Source of the DNA: Oreohelix idahoensis
Taxonomy: Eukaryota; Mollusca; Gastropoda; Stylommatophora; Oreohelicidae
Assembly: GCA_024509875.1 (NCBI GenBank)
Contig: JAMPIV010008048.1
Coordinates: 1 to 64,000 of the forward strand
DNA length: 64,000 nucleotides
Reading direction: 5' to 3'
Part shown: positions 1-11,272 of the stretch, one piece after another
Layout: each line of letters opens with the position of its first letter
How positions within the stretch are numbered: position 1 is the stretch's first letter
Translations under genes and position numbers: made by a program
Notes under the pieces: generated by a model
Told to the model about the DNA's origin: nothing
Databases searched by the model: none
What the model saw: the letters and a program-made list of their open reading frames with translations, nothing else

Positions 1-1500
1 GAAAAATACCCCCATCTCCTGCACACGCAATGTGGTGTAAGTGCTCGTTCTGTCCATTTACTGAAAGAGCTAGTTTGCAACTTAAAACTAAACAGGTAGT
101 ATAATACTCAGGAAACAAAGCGATATTTAAATTACAAAGAAACCATGAGTGTCTTTCTTTCGAGATGAACAACTAGACCAGTGATCCAGTTCAGAAACCC
201 GCATCTTTAGGTAGGTAAAAAAGATAAACTGCGTAAGGGCGCATTATTTCTAACAACGTCGACAATATCCTAGGATGTTTGAGAGTACAACCTCCTGCAC
301 AAGAGAACCCTACAGAGAGATATTTGACGAGACTTAGCATAAGCTCTTTTAACCGTGATCTGGACTCTATCCGTATATACATGCATCATCTCGAGCTTTT
401 GTTATTATACCTTTGTTCAAAGTTATTCATATACAATCGACAAACTACGCATAGATAAACTAATTTCTGAGTATGAAATCATTATCAGACAGTCTGCTTT
501 AGACCAGGTTTTGGGTTTGCGGTCTCAGTTCTATTCGAAGCCCCTTCATTGTCCTGATTCATTCGAGAAGTAACACGGTGTTCGAACCACTGCAGCTTCA
601 GAAGAGTAAGTTTTTAGCTAATTAGGAAAAAGCCTCAGGTTTTTCACCACATATGTGTCATGACATCGCGCGCTTTTTCTACGTATTAGCGCCTTGCGTG
701 TCTCTTTGGTTCTGTACAGGAAAGAACAGGTACACTTATAATCTATGTAGACCCCGCTATTACGGAATACTCAGGGAGAGTGTTCCAGAACGATCAGGCA
801 ATGTGCCCTCGCTAACAATAAGCGTCAACCCCTCAATAGAACAGTAGTGGAGATGACCCTTGAATAAGGTATATGTGCTTCTACCAAAGCCTAGTCTAAC
901 ACGCCCAACAAGTTTGTCGGACATCTATTCAGGACACGCTTAGTTTTTTTTGTTAATGTATGCTCGATCGTGTCATATGTGGGCTAATGTTTTTCAACTG
1001 AAAGCGTGTCGACGAAAAGCAACTTGACGTTTAAAGGTTCGCGCGACATAGCTTGTTAGTATAACTCGTTATTTTGGAGCCAAACCGCTTGCTCATAGTA
1101 CTACCCGGCCTAGGCCTGCGTGGATGCCCATCCACGGAATTTGAGTATTGAAGTCGTGATTGAGATTGCATACAACACCAATGGCTAAAGCTGTAAAATT
1201 ACCCCCATAAGACCAAACGCTATCCCTCAAACAAAAGTTAATCAGTCCCCCCCCCTATTCATTGCTAATGGGTTCATTATGGGCCCTCTCAAAAAGTTAA
1301 CACAAACCAGTGCACATGGACAAACCCACAAAATTTAACATTAGCTCCCACAGCAACACCTCCGGAACCTTACCGCGGACACGTCCACCTTTACAGCAAG
1401 TCTTGGTTATAGCTACTAGACCATTTATATACGTATGGTGGGATTGGTTGAAGACACTATTCCACAACCCCACCCCCAAACCACCCAAAATCATACTATC
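1..1500. other. no recognisable gene
   Basis: I see only short random-looking open frames, none with a recognisable motif, and no repeat shared with the rest of the window. The last part (about 1230-1500) becomes C- and G-run rich, leading into the guanine tract. Confidence 0.6.
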
Positions 1501-3142
1501 GGGGGTGGGGGGGGGGGGGGGGGTGGGTGGGGAGGGTGTGAGGGGGGGGGGGTGGGTGGTGTGGGGGGGGGGGGTGGGTGGGGGGGGTGGGTTGGGGGGG
1601 GGGGGGGGGGGGGGGGGGTGGGGGGGGGGGGGGGGGGGGGGGGGGGGTGGGGGTGGGGGGTGGGGGGTGGGGTGGGGGGGGGGGGGGGTGGGGGGGGGGG
1701 GGGGGTGGGTGGGGGGGGAGGGGGGGGTGGGGTGGGGGGTGAGGGGGTGGGGGGGTGGGTGTGGGGGGGTGGTGGGTTTGGGGGGGGTATGGGGGGGGGT
1801 GGCATGTGGGGGGGGGGGGGGGTTTATGGGGGTGGTGGTAATGGAGGGTGGGGGGTGGGTGTAGGTCTTTGGATTATGGGGATGTATAGGTATTGATTAA
1901 TGGTTTTGGGCTGGGGTGAATATTGGTACAAGAATAGGTGGTTACAAACTCACAAATGCTTTGTTTTATGTAGACTGGGGGTTATTCTTAAAAAACTATT
2001 TGTAGGGGTGGTAATTGATGGTTGGTAATTGACGCTTTGATGTGAGTATTGATTGCAAGGTGTTGTACTGTCTTCATTTATTTGGGGGTGGGGGGTTCTA
2101 AGATTTGGGTGTTTGGTGGGGTTTCTTTCTGGTGGGGGCTGTGATGAATTATGTGGGTGTATGGGTTTATTGGGCGTTTATATTTATGGTGTAGGTGGTT
2201 ATGGTTTGCATTAGGGTTAGGTGTAATGGTTGTCTAGGGGGGGGGTCGAGGGCGGTGGCGTCTTTTGGGGTTTTGAATCAAGATGAGAGAGATAGGGTAT
2301 GATTAGGAGTGGGGCTAGGTGGGGGAGTTGTGGGTAGATTATTGATGTTGGGGGGGGGTCGCAACGCGGGTGATTTTCGCAAGTGCGGGGTGAATTGGTG
2401 GTTGTTTGGGGGATTGTGTAAAGGGGTGGGGGGGATAATGTTCTGATGGCGAGGATTGGTAGGGTGGTATTGTGTTATAGGAGGGGGTTGGGTGGGGATG
2501 GAGTGTATGAGGTTTGGTGAGGTTTTTTTGTATGGGGTATCGAGAACCAAATATAGCAAACCGGGATGACAATTTTTTGGTTTATTGACAAGGGGGGGGG
2601 TTAGGGGATTGAAAATGGGGGGGGGTTGGATTGATGGGGGGGGGGGGTGGTTTTTGTCATGGGGGGTAAATGTCAAAATGTGGGGGGGAAAACTAGCGTG
2701 TTTTTGGGGGGCGATTAGTGTTTTGGGGGTGGTTGTATTGGAGGGCAGTGGGGTGTTGGATTTGTAATTTTTGGTGGTTTTTTATCATTTGTAGGGGATT
2801 GTAATGATTGTGGTTATGGGTAGTGGAGATGGACTTTTGATGTGAGTCATTTGGGGGGATTTTGGGGGAGGTGTTGTGGTATTCGATGATTTGGGGTGGG
2901 GAGGATTCGGAGGGTTTGCTATTATAGTGTGGCAGGGGGGGGGATGGTATGTTGGTGGGTGGTTGGGGTGTGATTATGTGGGGGTGTGGGGGGGGGGGGG
3001 TGGTAGGAAATGGGGGGGTGTGGGGTTGTTTGTGGGGTACTGTGGTGTTGGGAGGGTGGGGTAGGTGTATGGGGGTGGGGGGGCTTGGAGAGGTCGGGGG
3101 TGGGTGGGGTGGGAGGGGGGGGACGATCGGGTAGCTTCGGGT

Positions 3143-3175
<33 letters not shown>

Positions 3176-3960
3176 GGGGGGCAGAGTTTCGCCAAAGATT
3201 TTTGTGGGGGGATTGGGGCGGGTGGTGTGTAGGTTGGTTCTTTGGGTATTGTTGGGGGTTTGGGGCCTTTGGTGGGGGGGTGTTTGGTGATGGACGTTAC
3301 TTGTGGGGGGCTGTAGGGTATACTGTTCCCCCACATTGTTTTTTGGGTAGGACCACCCTTGACCGAAGGGGGAGGGGGGGGGGGGGGGTCTTTGGGGGGC
3401 GTAGGGAGACGGTGGGGGGTGGGGGGGAGTCTAATCTCATTTTATTTTGTGGGGGTTTCTGAGGGGGGGGGGGGGCGGGGCGGGGGGGGGTGGGAGGGGG
3501 AGGCTGGGGATTGCGGGGTGGAGGGGGCTGGAACATTTGTTCTCGGGAATGGGGTTCTGGTAAGGGGCGGGGGTGGAGGGGGGATGGGGGGACACCCGGG
3601 GGGGGGGGGGTGGGGGGTTGGGGGTCGGTTGCGAATTGGGGAGGGGGGGGTGTCTGGGGTTGAGGGGGGGTTCTGGGGAGGGTGGGATCTGGTGGGGTTG
3701 GTGTGGGGGGTGTGTTAGGTTCCTTGGGGGGGGGGGTGGTGTTATCATTTTGGGTGTTTTTGGTTGGAATTTTTTGGGTTTGAGGGGGTTGGATGTGAAC
3801 ATTGTTGTGTCTTTTTGGGGGCGTGGGGGTTGGTGGGGGGGGATTTTGTTTGCTTGGGTTTGATTATGGGGGTTGTTTGTGTTTGTCTTTTTGGTTGGGT
3901 TGTTTGGTTGGTTGCGGAGCCTGTTTAAAAGTATGTGCGGGAGGCGGCTGTTATGTGGGC
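1501..3960 (+). repeat. guanine-rich low-complexity tract
   Basis: The plus strand is overwhelmingly G with scattered T and almost no C or A. Uninterrupted G runs often exceed ten bases, worst at 1501-1830 and 3140-3175. There is no constant repeat unit. The glycine/tryptophan-rich frames and the antisense proline-rich frames are composition artefacts, not genes. If real, the tract could form many G-quadruplexes. The irregular G/T mix and lack of a unit also fit a low-quality consensus or gap-filled assembly. Confidence 0.85.
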
Positions 3961-5578
3961 GCGTTGGGGGTGTACCAAGATTGGGTTAAACCGAGAGATG
4001 ACACAATTATTTAATTGCTTCTGTGGATTGGTCTTATGCTGACTATCCCCCCACCTTGTGTAGAACTTATATAGAAATGCCTGCTACATCAATCGGCGAG
4101 GGATCCTGCTGTCCCCACATTGAATTTTTTCCATTAGTGTTCCATATTTATACCCAATAAACATCCGCGGGCCTACTGGACCCCGTTCCTAAATACATGT
4201 AAAAATAGTGTTAAATGATGCCTACACTCACAAACCCCCCTACTCAATCCTGTAGACAAAGATTGATGGACCCAGTAGCTAGGAATTTTTAATGAATTAG
4301 GGCCCCGGAAAAGGGCCCCCGTGGGGGGCATTAATCGAAACAATTTGCTGGAGTTGAATCCTAAATGTGTGTTTCGTATTAAAAAAAGTGAAAAACAATA
4401 GCTGATTCCTATGAGTCCCGGTGGGGGGTTTATGACAGTTAACCCCGTGACTAGGTACGTCTTGTTTCCAGCTATCACATGTCAATCCACACGATGGCAC
4501 CCAATTAAAGTACACCCCTCCAACAGACTAGGAGTACAACTCGCAGCAATCGGTCAAACCAATCCTCGACAACGAAGCAACATAGCCCCCCCGCCCAGGC
4601 CCCGAGACAATCAGAATATGTGACCCCCCTCCCCCACACAGATGCAAATCGCTACAGGCCCATCACACTGTCAATGAACTTACAGAATGCTGACCACTTC
4701 AAACATTCACCCAAAGTCAGATCCATCGTCCAACCGTTTGATGGATACAAATGACAAAGATTCCAGAAGATGAGTATGGCCGACATAAGGTGGGAAAACA
4801 AATTGTCGAGTCATAGCATGGAAGTGCCAATAACTGCACATGCACGGCAGATACAATCATGCAAACACAACCCCGATTCATACAGTCAGAACGTGTATTA
4901 GGTTATTAAGCACAGGAGGACCCAGTCATACCGGCCAGGTCTAGGTGCACCCACCTACGCGTCCACGTGGATTAACAAAAGAGCTAACCCAGAGTGTATA
5001 TTTTGACATTGTTGTACTATGGTGGGGTTAGATATCGATGGCTGGAGTGTTACCAGGTTTTTTACGGTGAAAGACGAACCCGGTCATAGTGCTGAATTGG
5101 AGACGGTCATGGTCCCAGAGACTTGAGGAGCACGCATCGAGTGAACGGAATACGTGAGCCCCGTGCTGATCTGCGCCACTCTCATTTAGGACATTCGACC
5201 ATTCCTTAGGGCAGAGAGAGCAACAACACGTCAGCCCACAGGACAACAGGAATGATCAGGCTCCTGCTACTACATAAGGAACTCCCCCACACAGAGATCC
5301 AAAATGACATTAAATTAAAGTGTCAATTCAAATAGGGATGCTTTACTTGGCGGTAGAAGTTCGGACATGAAGTTACAAGTCCTCGCAGGAATAAAGCAAA
5401 TTACAATAATGCACCATATTTCATAAAGAGAGGGCGTTATACCAACCCACAACAACACGGCACCAATCAAACAGTGAAATTAACCCTATGGAGGCACACC
5501 TCAACCCATCATTCGGTTACACAAAACGGCCGCGCCTCTCGCTAAACAGGACCACCGTTAGTGAGGCATTGACCCACC
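3961..5578. other. non-coding; possible degraded gag of element E
   Basis: No convincing gene. Element E starts abruptly with its protease at the right edge, so a gag would be expected here. A few open stretches on the plus strand are compatible with gag debris: a hydrophilic frame at about 5380-5520, rich in Asn, Gln, Arg and His, and a short frame near 4640-4750. Neither has a zinc knuckle or a capsid motif I can defend, and stops are frequent. I saw no LTR matching sequence downstream of E. Confidence 0.3.
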
Positions 5579-8089
5579 ATGCAGAAAATGGTCGTACCAA
5601 ACAACAAAGAAACATACACAATACAGAAGTTGTTCAGTGAGCTCCATGCCAGAATAATACATATTATTGAAGAAATGCTGAATGATGGAACCAAAATACA
5701 TCCGGACCCCAGTTCCTGCATCATGTCTATACAAGGCCAACAGTATAGAGCACTGGTAGATACAGGAGCATCCATCAGCCTTATTAGGTTCCAGCTGTTC
5801 AAGAAGATTCAACATTTGGTACGATTCCAACCGTCCAAAACACACCTAGCTTCAGTCACAGGACAAAGACTAAAATCAGTTGGGACAGCATGGGTAAAAT
5901 TTTCCTTAGGTGAAACAAATTTTGAACACCCATTTGTCATTACAAAAGGCATGTCTAGAAACCTTATCCTAGGGAGAGATTTCTTTAACAAACACAAAGT
6001 TCGAATATACTATGACTTCCAGAAAATCAAAGTCAACAATATTTACATTGATCTCCAGGACAATATCCACATCGCTTCCTTGGTAAGACTCACAGCTCCC
6101 ATAACGGTAGCCCCAAACTCCCTAGTTATAGCAAAAGGCAGAGTAAAAAATTCTGAGTACATCACACCATGGCAATCAATCCAAATACAGCCCCTAGCAG
6201 AAGAAAGTATTATCGATGACCCATTGTTGCAAATTACAGAGGGAATCGCTGAAGTCTCGAAGTCCAGAGATTTCCCCATCATGATATTGAATATGTCAGG
6301 AAAAACTACCACTATAAATAGAGGCACAATTGTAGCACAGGTAGATAAGTCAACGTTAAGACAAACTGCAACCAATAGAGACCATTCACAAATTGTCTCA
6401 ACCACTCTCACTGGACATAGTGCACGAAATCGCAGTACAAATAACCATGGCACACAAAAAGTAAACAGCTATAGTTCCTATAGAAAAATAGACAGAAATA
6501 CCAGCCACAGTTCTTTTACACCACAGCATACCCTACACGGAAGGCAGAAACGAACCAGTCCATATATAAGAAGAGTAAGGCCACGGTATGAAAATGACTA
6601 TAATCACTCATTTTTGCGCCCCAACACACCAAGAGAAAAGATGAAGTGCTGTATATCACAGAGAAACAGAGAAACAGAAATTGTCCTGCCAGGAGGATAT
6701 CCGAAGCTACAGAACAGAGATACATGCCCCATGGAGTATCTATATAATGCAGAAACAGGCGGATATGATGCAGTCCCAAAACCAATTGAACGTCCCGAAG
6801 AAAAGGAAGAATTCTTATATGACTCCACCACAGGAGGATACTATAGCAGCAAGGTTGAAAACGGCAAGAAAAATAAAATTGCACCCACAGAAAGAAGACA
6901 GCCCTATAGCACAAGAGAAAGACATACAGTAACGCACGCGGATAGGCGCAGTTACGGCAGCAATAATCAGAAACAATGGCACAATAATGACTACCCCAGA
7001 AATAAAACAAGAAACGTATATACAGTAAATGCAGTGACAAATGAAAATGCACACAGCAGATGGCAGAGGGAACAATACAAAAAACAGCCCAACGAACGGC
7101 AAAGAAGTACTCAAAAGAAAGCCACATACCAGGAGCAGAGATGTTCACAAGATGCAAGAAAAATGCCCCAATACTACGGGAAAGAAACAGAGGCATCAAG
7201 ACAGACCAGAAATATCATAGCAGACCATAAATACAGAGAGAGGGTATCCCAGTTACTAGCAACCCTGAACACCACAGAAGAAAATAGGCCACGATTGAAA
7301 ACGTTTGTGGAAAAACACCAGGACGTATTCGCACTCAATGACATGGAATTAGGCAGAACAAACACTGTCACAATGGATATACAAACAACAACAGAGGAAC
7401 CAATACACCTCAAACCCTACCATACGCCTTTGAAAAACAGAGAACTGGTGGAAAGGTCTATAAATGAAATGCTACAGGCAGGAATCATCGAAAGATCCAG
7501 ATCCCAGTGGTCCTCCCCCATAGTGATAGTATCCAAGAAAGATGGTTCCAGTCGCTTTTGTTGTGACTTCCGTGCCCTGAACAAAATCACAAAAGTCATT
7601 TCCTACCCCTTGCCCAGAATAGACGATCTACTTGCGACGTTGGGAAAGTCTACCTACATCACCACACTTGATGCAAGGTCAGGCTCTTGGTGCATCCCCA
7701 TGACACCTGAGGCAAAACAGAAATCCCCATTCTGTTCGCACATCGGTAGTTTCTCTTGGAATGTGATGCCATTTGGTCTAAAAGGATCGCCAGCAACATA
7801 TATGTCACTCATGGACGAAGTGTTAAAGGGTTTACAACCATTCACCCTAGCATATATAGACGATATACTGATACATACCGCAGGCACGATAGAAGACCAC
7901 CTTCGCAAGGTAGAAATAGTTTTCGATAGACTCAGGCACCACCAAATAAAGTTAAAACTGTCGAAGTGTGAATTTCTTAAGACAGAAACTAAATATTTAG
8001 GCTTCGTCATCAATAGAGATGGTATCAGACCAGACGAGGACAAGGTTAAGGCCATAAGAGAAATGCCAAGCCCCAAGACAGTCAGATAA
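5579..8089 (+). pseudogene. Gypsy E pol part 1: protease and RT
   Basis: 836-codon frame. The aspartic protease has DTGAS at residues 61-65 and a typical ILGRDFF strand near 130. Residues about 200-590 are a long polar linker with two tyrosine/glycine-rich repeats (6734-6772 and 6809-6850). RT fills about residues 600-800, with MPFGLKGSPAT and the catalytic box YIDD near 7856. The fingers/palm motif usually written SGYxQI reads SGSWCI here, which is unusual. The frame ends at TAA 8087-8089, but homology continues in the same frame directly after it, so this is a nonsense change inside pol. A CAA codon (Gln) mutated by C to T is the simplest origin. The start is uncertain: a TGA lies two codons upstream of the ATG, and the normal start would be in gag or gag-pol. 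Confidence 0.85.
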
Positions 8090-9430
8090 ACACGTTCTTT
8101 TATCGGTTCAGTGGGATACTATAGGCGCCATATCATAAATTTCTCCAGAGCAGCTGAACCATTAATAGCCCTTACCCGCAAGTATGCACGTTTCAGGTGG
8201 ACAGAGGAATGCCAGAAATCTTTTCAATATCTTAAAAATGCCCTAACCACAATCCCGCTTCTTGGACATCCAGACATTTCTCAGCCCATGATACTATACA
8301 CCGACGCCTCGGATAACGCAATCGGTGCGTGTTTGGTACAACCAGTACTAGAAGATGAAACACCCATCCTACCAAACATCCCCAATGAGAAACCCATTGC
8401 ATTCCTATCCCACGCATTGTCAAAGTCACAGAAACGGTGGACCACCACTGAGAAAGAAGCATATGCCATTCACTATGCAGTACAGAAATTGGACTTTTAT
8501 GTTAGAGGAACTAAACTCATTATCCGAACTGATCATCAGCCTTTAGTTAACTGGCTCACCAAAACACAAGAACAGCCTAAGAAATTACAGACATGGTCCA
8601 TGAATTTGCAGTCCTATGACACCACTATCGAATATATCCCTGGTACGTTAAACACCTGTGCAGATCTCCTATCTAGAATTAAATATGATGATGAAACTGA
8701 AGTGAAAACAAATAGAGTCAAAAATGATGGCACATCCTCAGAGATTGACGATAATGCTAAAGAAATTAATGAAATTACTTCACCAGGTCGAAAAAGTACC
8801 TCAGATTCCGCCACTCAAGTAGAAGAAGAAAGTCAAGATATGTTTGACATGAGAGTAGAACAAGCAAAAGATGCAGAAATTGTCAAGCTGCTCACATACG
8901 TCCAGAAAAACCCAACAAAAAGTAAAGATTTTACAGTACATCCAACGGATGGGGCTCTATATTATATAGATCATAAACAAGAAGGGACACTAAGAAAAGT
9001 CATTCCAACACATATAATCCCAGAAGTACTGCTACAGTTCCATGATAACAACGGGCACATGGGAAGAGACAAAACAATTTATGTCATAAAGAGAAGGTAT
9101 TATTGGCAAACCATGTACAAAGACATTACAGAGTACGTGGCCACCTGCAGAACATGTAAATTGCGAAACATGAAGCCACATTTAATTCCCCTTCAAGAAA
9201 TGCAACCTTCCCATTATCCTATGCAAACAGTAAGCATTGACATATCAGGTCCCTACCCACTCACCCAATCAGGCAACAAATACCTCCTGCACATAGTTGA
9301 CCAATACTCTGTTTGGCCAGAAAGCTACCCACTCAGTGATGCCACATCGCAGTCCATCGCGCAATTTTTTTTTACAAGAATTCATTCCCAGGCATTGCTG
9401 TCCAAAACGAATCATTTCGGACAACGGTAA
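8090..9430 (+). pseudogene. Gypsy E pol part 2: RNase H and integrase N-half
   Basis: In-frame continuation after the TAA at 8087. It opens with the end of the RT connection (VGYYRRHI). RNase H follows, with acidic residues in YTDASDNAIG, the TEKEAYAI segment and IRTDHQPLV. The integrase zinc-binding domain has the H-H-C-C pattern (HDNNGHMG, then CRTCK about 9060-9165). The first catalytic aspartate of the integrase core lies in SIDISGPYP (about 9235). The true frame is lost at the T9 run 9365-9373, one base longer than an uninterrupted frame needs. The last codons to 9430 are therefore read out of frame. Confidence 0.85.
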
Positions 9431-9800
9431 ACAGTTTATCGGTAACCCATTTAAAGCCACCTTACACCAGCTGAATATCGAGCATACTACAACCAGTTAC
9501 TATTGTCCTAATGCAAATGGCAGAAATGAACGCATGCATGCCACTCTACATGATATTATTAGCAAATATATCAAGGGGAACCACCAATACTGGGACCTAT
9601 ACATTAACCAAGCTCTAAAAGCCATTCGAGTAAACATGAACGATACCACAGGGATGTCACCATTTTACATGCTGTACGGAAGGGAGCCAAACTTTCCTTT
9701 AGACAACCTCCTTCGTCCACAGCGAAAATATATGGGAGAAGACCCCATAGAAATAATTCTTAAAGAAAAGCAAAAAATCTCACCAGATTGCACACCATAA
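9374..9800 (+). pseudogene. Gypsy E pol part 3: integrase catalytic core, C-half
   Basis: The frame switches here after the T9 run. It holds the second catalytic aspartate (IISDNGKQF) and the catalytic glutamate (GRNERMHATL), followed by the conserved MSPFYMLYGREP region. Together with the upstream part this completes a D-D-E retroviral-type integrase core. The frame is lost again at an A6 run (9772-9777), and the TAA at 9798 lies just after that shift. Confidence 0.85.
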
Positions 9801-10338
9801 TACGCAGAAGGCATTTTACAAAAAGCAGAAACAACATGATAAATCAGCCAAGCTACCAACGTTCAAAATAGGAGACAGAGTATACTACAAGAAACATGTC
9901 CGCAGCTCAAAATTTGACGACCGATGGTTAGATGGATACAAAATTACAGAACGAACGACGCCTGTAAACTTCAATATCTGGAATGAAGAGAAAAACCACA
10001 GAACAAAAGCTCATGCAAAACAACTCAGGATCGATAATCACAGACCCATTACACCTCTGACTTCAACTACCAGACCAGTCAGAAAAGCCACCCTACATTA
10101 TAATCCATCCAGTACAGAGTCGACGGACTTATCAGAGTCGGAGACGACAGACTCTGAATTCTATCAGTACGACCACGTACCCAAACCACCCACTGACGAA
10201 ATACATCGGGCAAGACAACAACGAGACTCGTCCGAAAGCGAGGAAGATATCCCACAGGCAGAATTGCGTAATCGACTCCAAGACAGAGACCTGCTTATTA
10301 GAAATGAAAAAAATCATGCCTCAAACATCAAGAGATGA
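9778..10338 (+). pseudogene. Gypsy E pol part 4: integrase C-terminal region
   Basis: Continues pol in the frame entered after the A6 run. It begins with a Lys/Gln-rich helix, then a KIGDRVYYKK stretch and a WLDGYKI motif. That is where the GPY/F-like, SH3-fold C-terminal domain of Gypsy integrases normally sits. No chromodomain is visible. The rest is acidic and Ser/Thr-rich. The frame closes at TGA 10336-10338, just after an A7 run (10307-10313) where a second frame takes over. Confidence 0.7.
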
Positions 10339-11272
10339 CAATACCAAGTCAACGTTTATCCACACTCAAACTTACTCCCGCAGTGACCATTCGTCAGTCG
10401 ATACGTACCACACTCCCAGTTCAGGCAGCTCCAGTTGGAATACTAGTGACAACCAAACACTGCTATACCTACAGAACAAGGTTGGTCGTTCTAAACAATC
10501 AGATACTGAAGAAACTATCCCCAAGCAGTTTGTTGAACCATATATCACCAATCTGTATGGAGACGAAAAGGAACAAGAAATGAGAGAAAACTGTGTCAAC
10601 CCCAGTGCAGTTTTGTCAGACCCCAACGAACATAATGACAGAGAAATGGTGGATGTATATGAATGAGAAACAGACATTGATTCACCAGACCCAGCTAGTA
10701 TTATTGAAACTAGTGATACAGATAGCACCTTATTTGTACCAGCCAGCTCCAGTGTCAAACGCGCCTATAAAACAGAATCTGATGACTCACCTCCTGTCAC
10801 CAAGATTCCTCGCATGCCGCAGAACCATATCAGACGAAAAATTTTGAAGAAACGTAGGCATGTTTCGAAACCAAGCCGAGAGGTACTAGCCATACATCCC
10901 CAGGCCACATCACAGTCGGTACCATTTTCTTCAGCTTACCACCAACCTGTCAAAAGCAACAGTGTGCAAATTACTGTGCCCACTGTAAACAGTGTTAACG
11001 TACCGCAGAACCAGGGCAGACGAAAAATCAAGGCGAAACATACACCTACTTCCAAACAACAAGATGTAAACGCCGCACATCCCCAATCTACAGTGCAATC
11101 ATCACCGCCCTCGTTGATTTCCTTAACGCCCCAACACTCAGCCAATATCGTATCACCTATTGCACCCACAGTTACTCAATATGATGCTCGCCTAACCAGT
11201 CGGGACATTGCAAGGTTAGAGATGGCAGAGAAAATGTCAGAGAAACTGAAGGAACTACTAAAGCTTTGCTAA
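10304..11272 (+). pseudogene. Gypsy E pol part 5: disordered C-terminal tail
   Basis: Polar Ser/Thr/Pro/Gln-rich frame that probably continues pol after the A7 run at 10307-10313. It is interrupted by TGA at 10664-10666 but is open on both sides of it in the same frame. CGA to TGA is a likely origin. A basic phrase, MPQNHIRRKI, is echoed about 60 residues later as VPQNQGRRKI, so the tail holds a degenerate internal duplication. No enzymatic or envelope features are seen, and there is no signal peptide or membrane span. It ends at TAA 11270-11272. It could instead be a separate small ORF. Confidence 0.55.

Larger units (their letters stand above)
5579..11272 (+). mobile_element. Ty3/Gypsy retrotransposon E, coding part
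   Basis: One pol reading path runs through this span in the standard Gypsy order: aspartic protease, RT, RNase H, integrase, then a long hydrophilic tail. It is broken by two stop codons (8087-8089 and 10664-10666) and three apparent one-base gains in homopolymers (T9 at 9365-9373, A6 at 9772-9777, A7 at 10307-10313). No gag can be read with confidence upstream. I found no LTR pair, primer site or polypurine tract, so the true ends are unknown. Confidence 0.85.

Noticed and set aside
1297..3863. Many open frames rich in Gly/Trp/Val (plus) or Pro/His/Thr (minus)
   Set aside because: They are the direct result of the G-rich composition and have no domain or start context.
6516..7199. Long minus-strand frames opposite E pol, rich in hydrophobic residues
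   Set aside because: Antisense shadows of the A-rich coding strand of E; no independent support.
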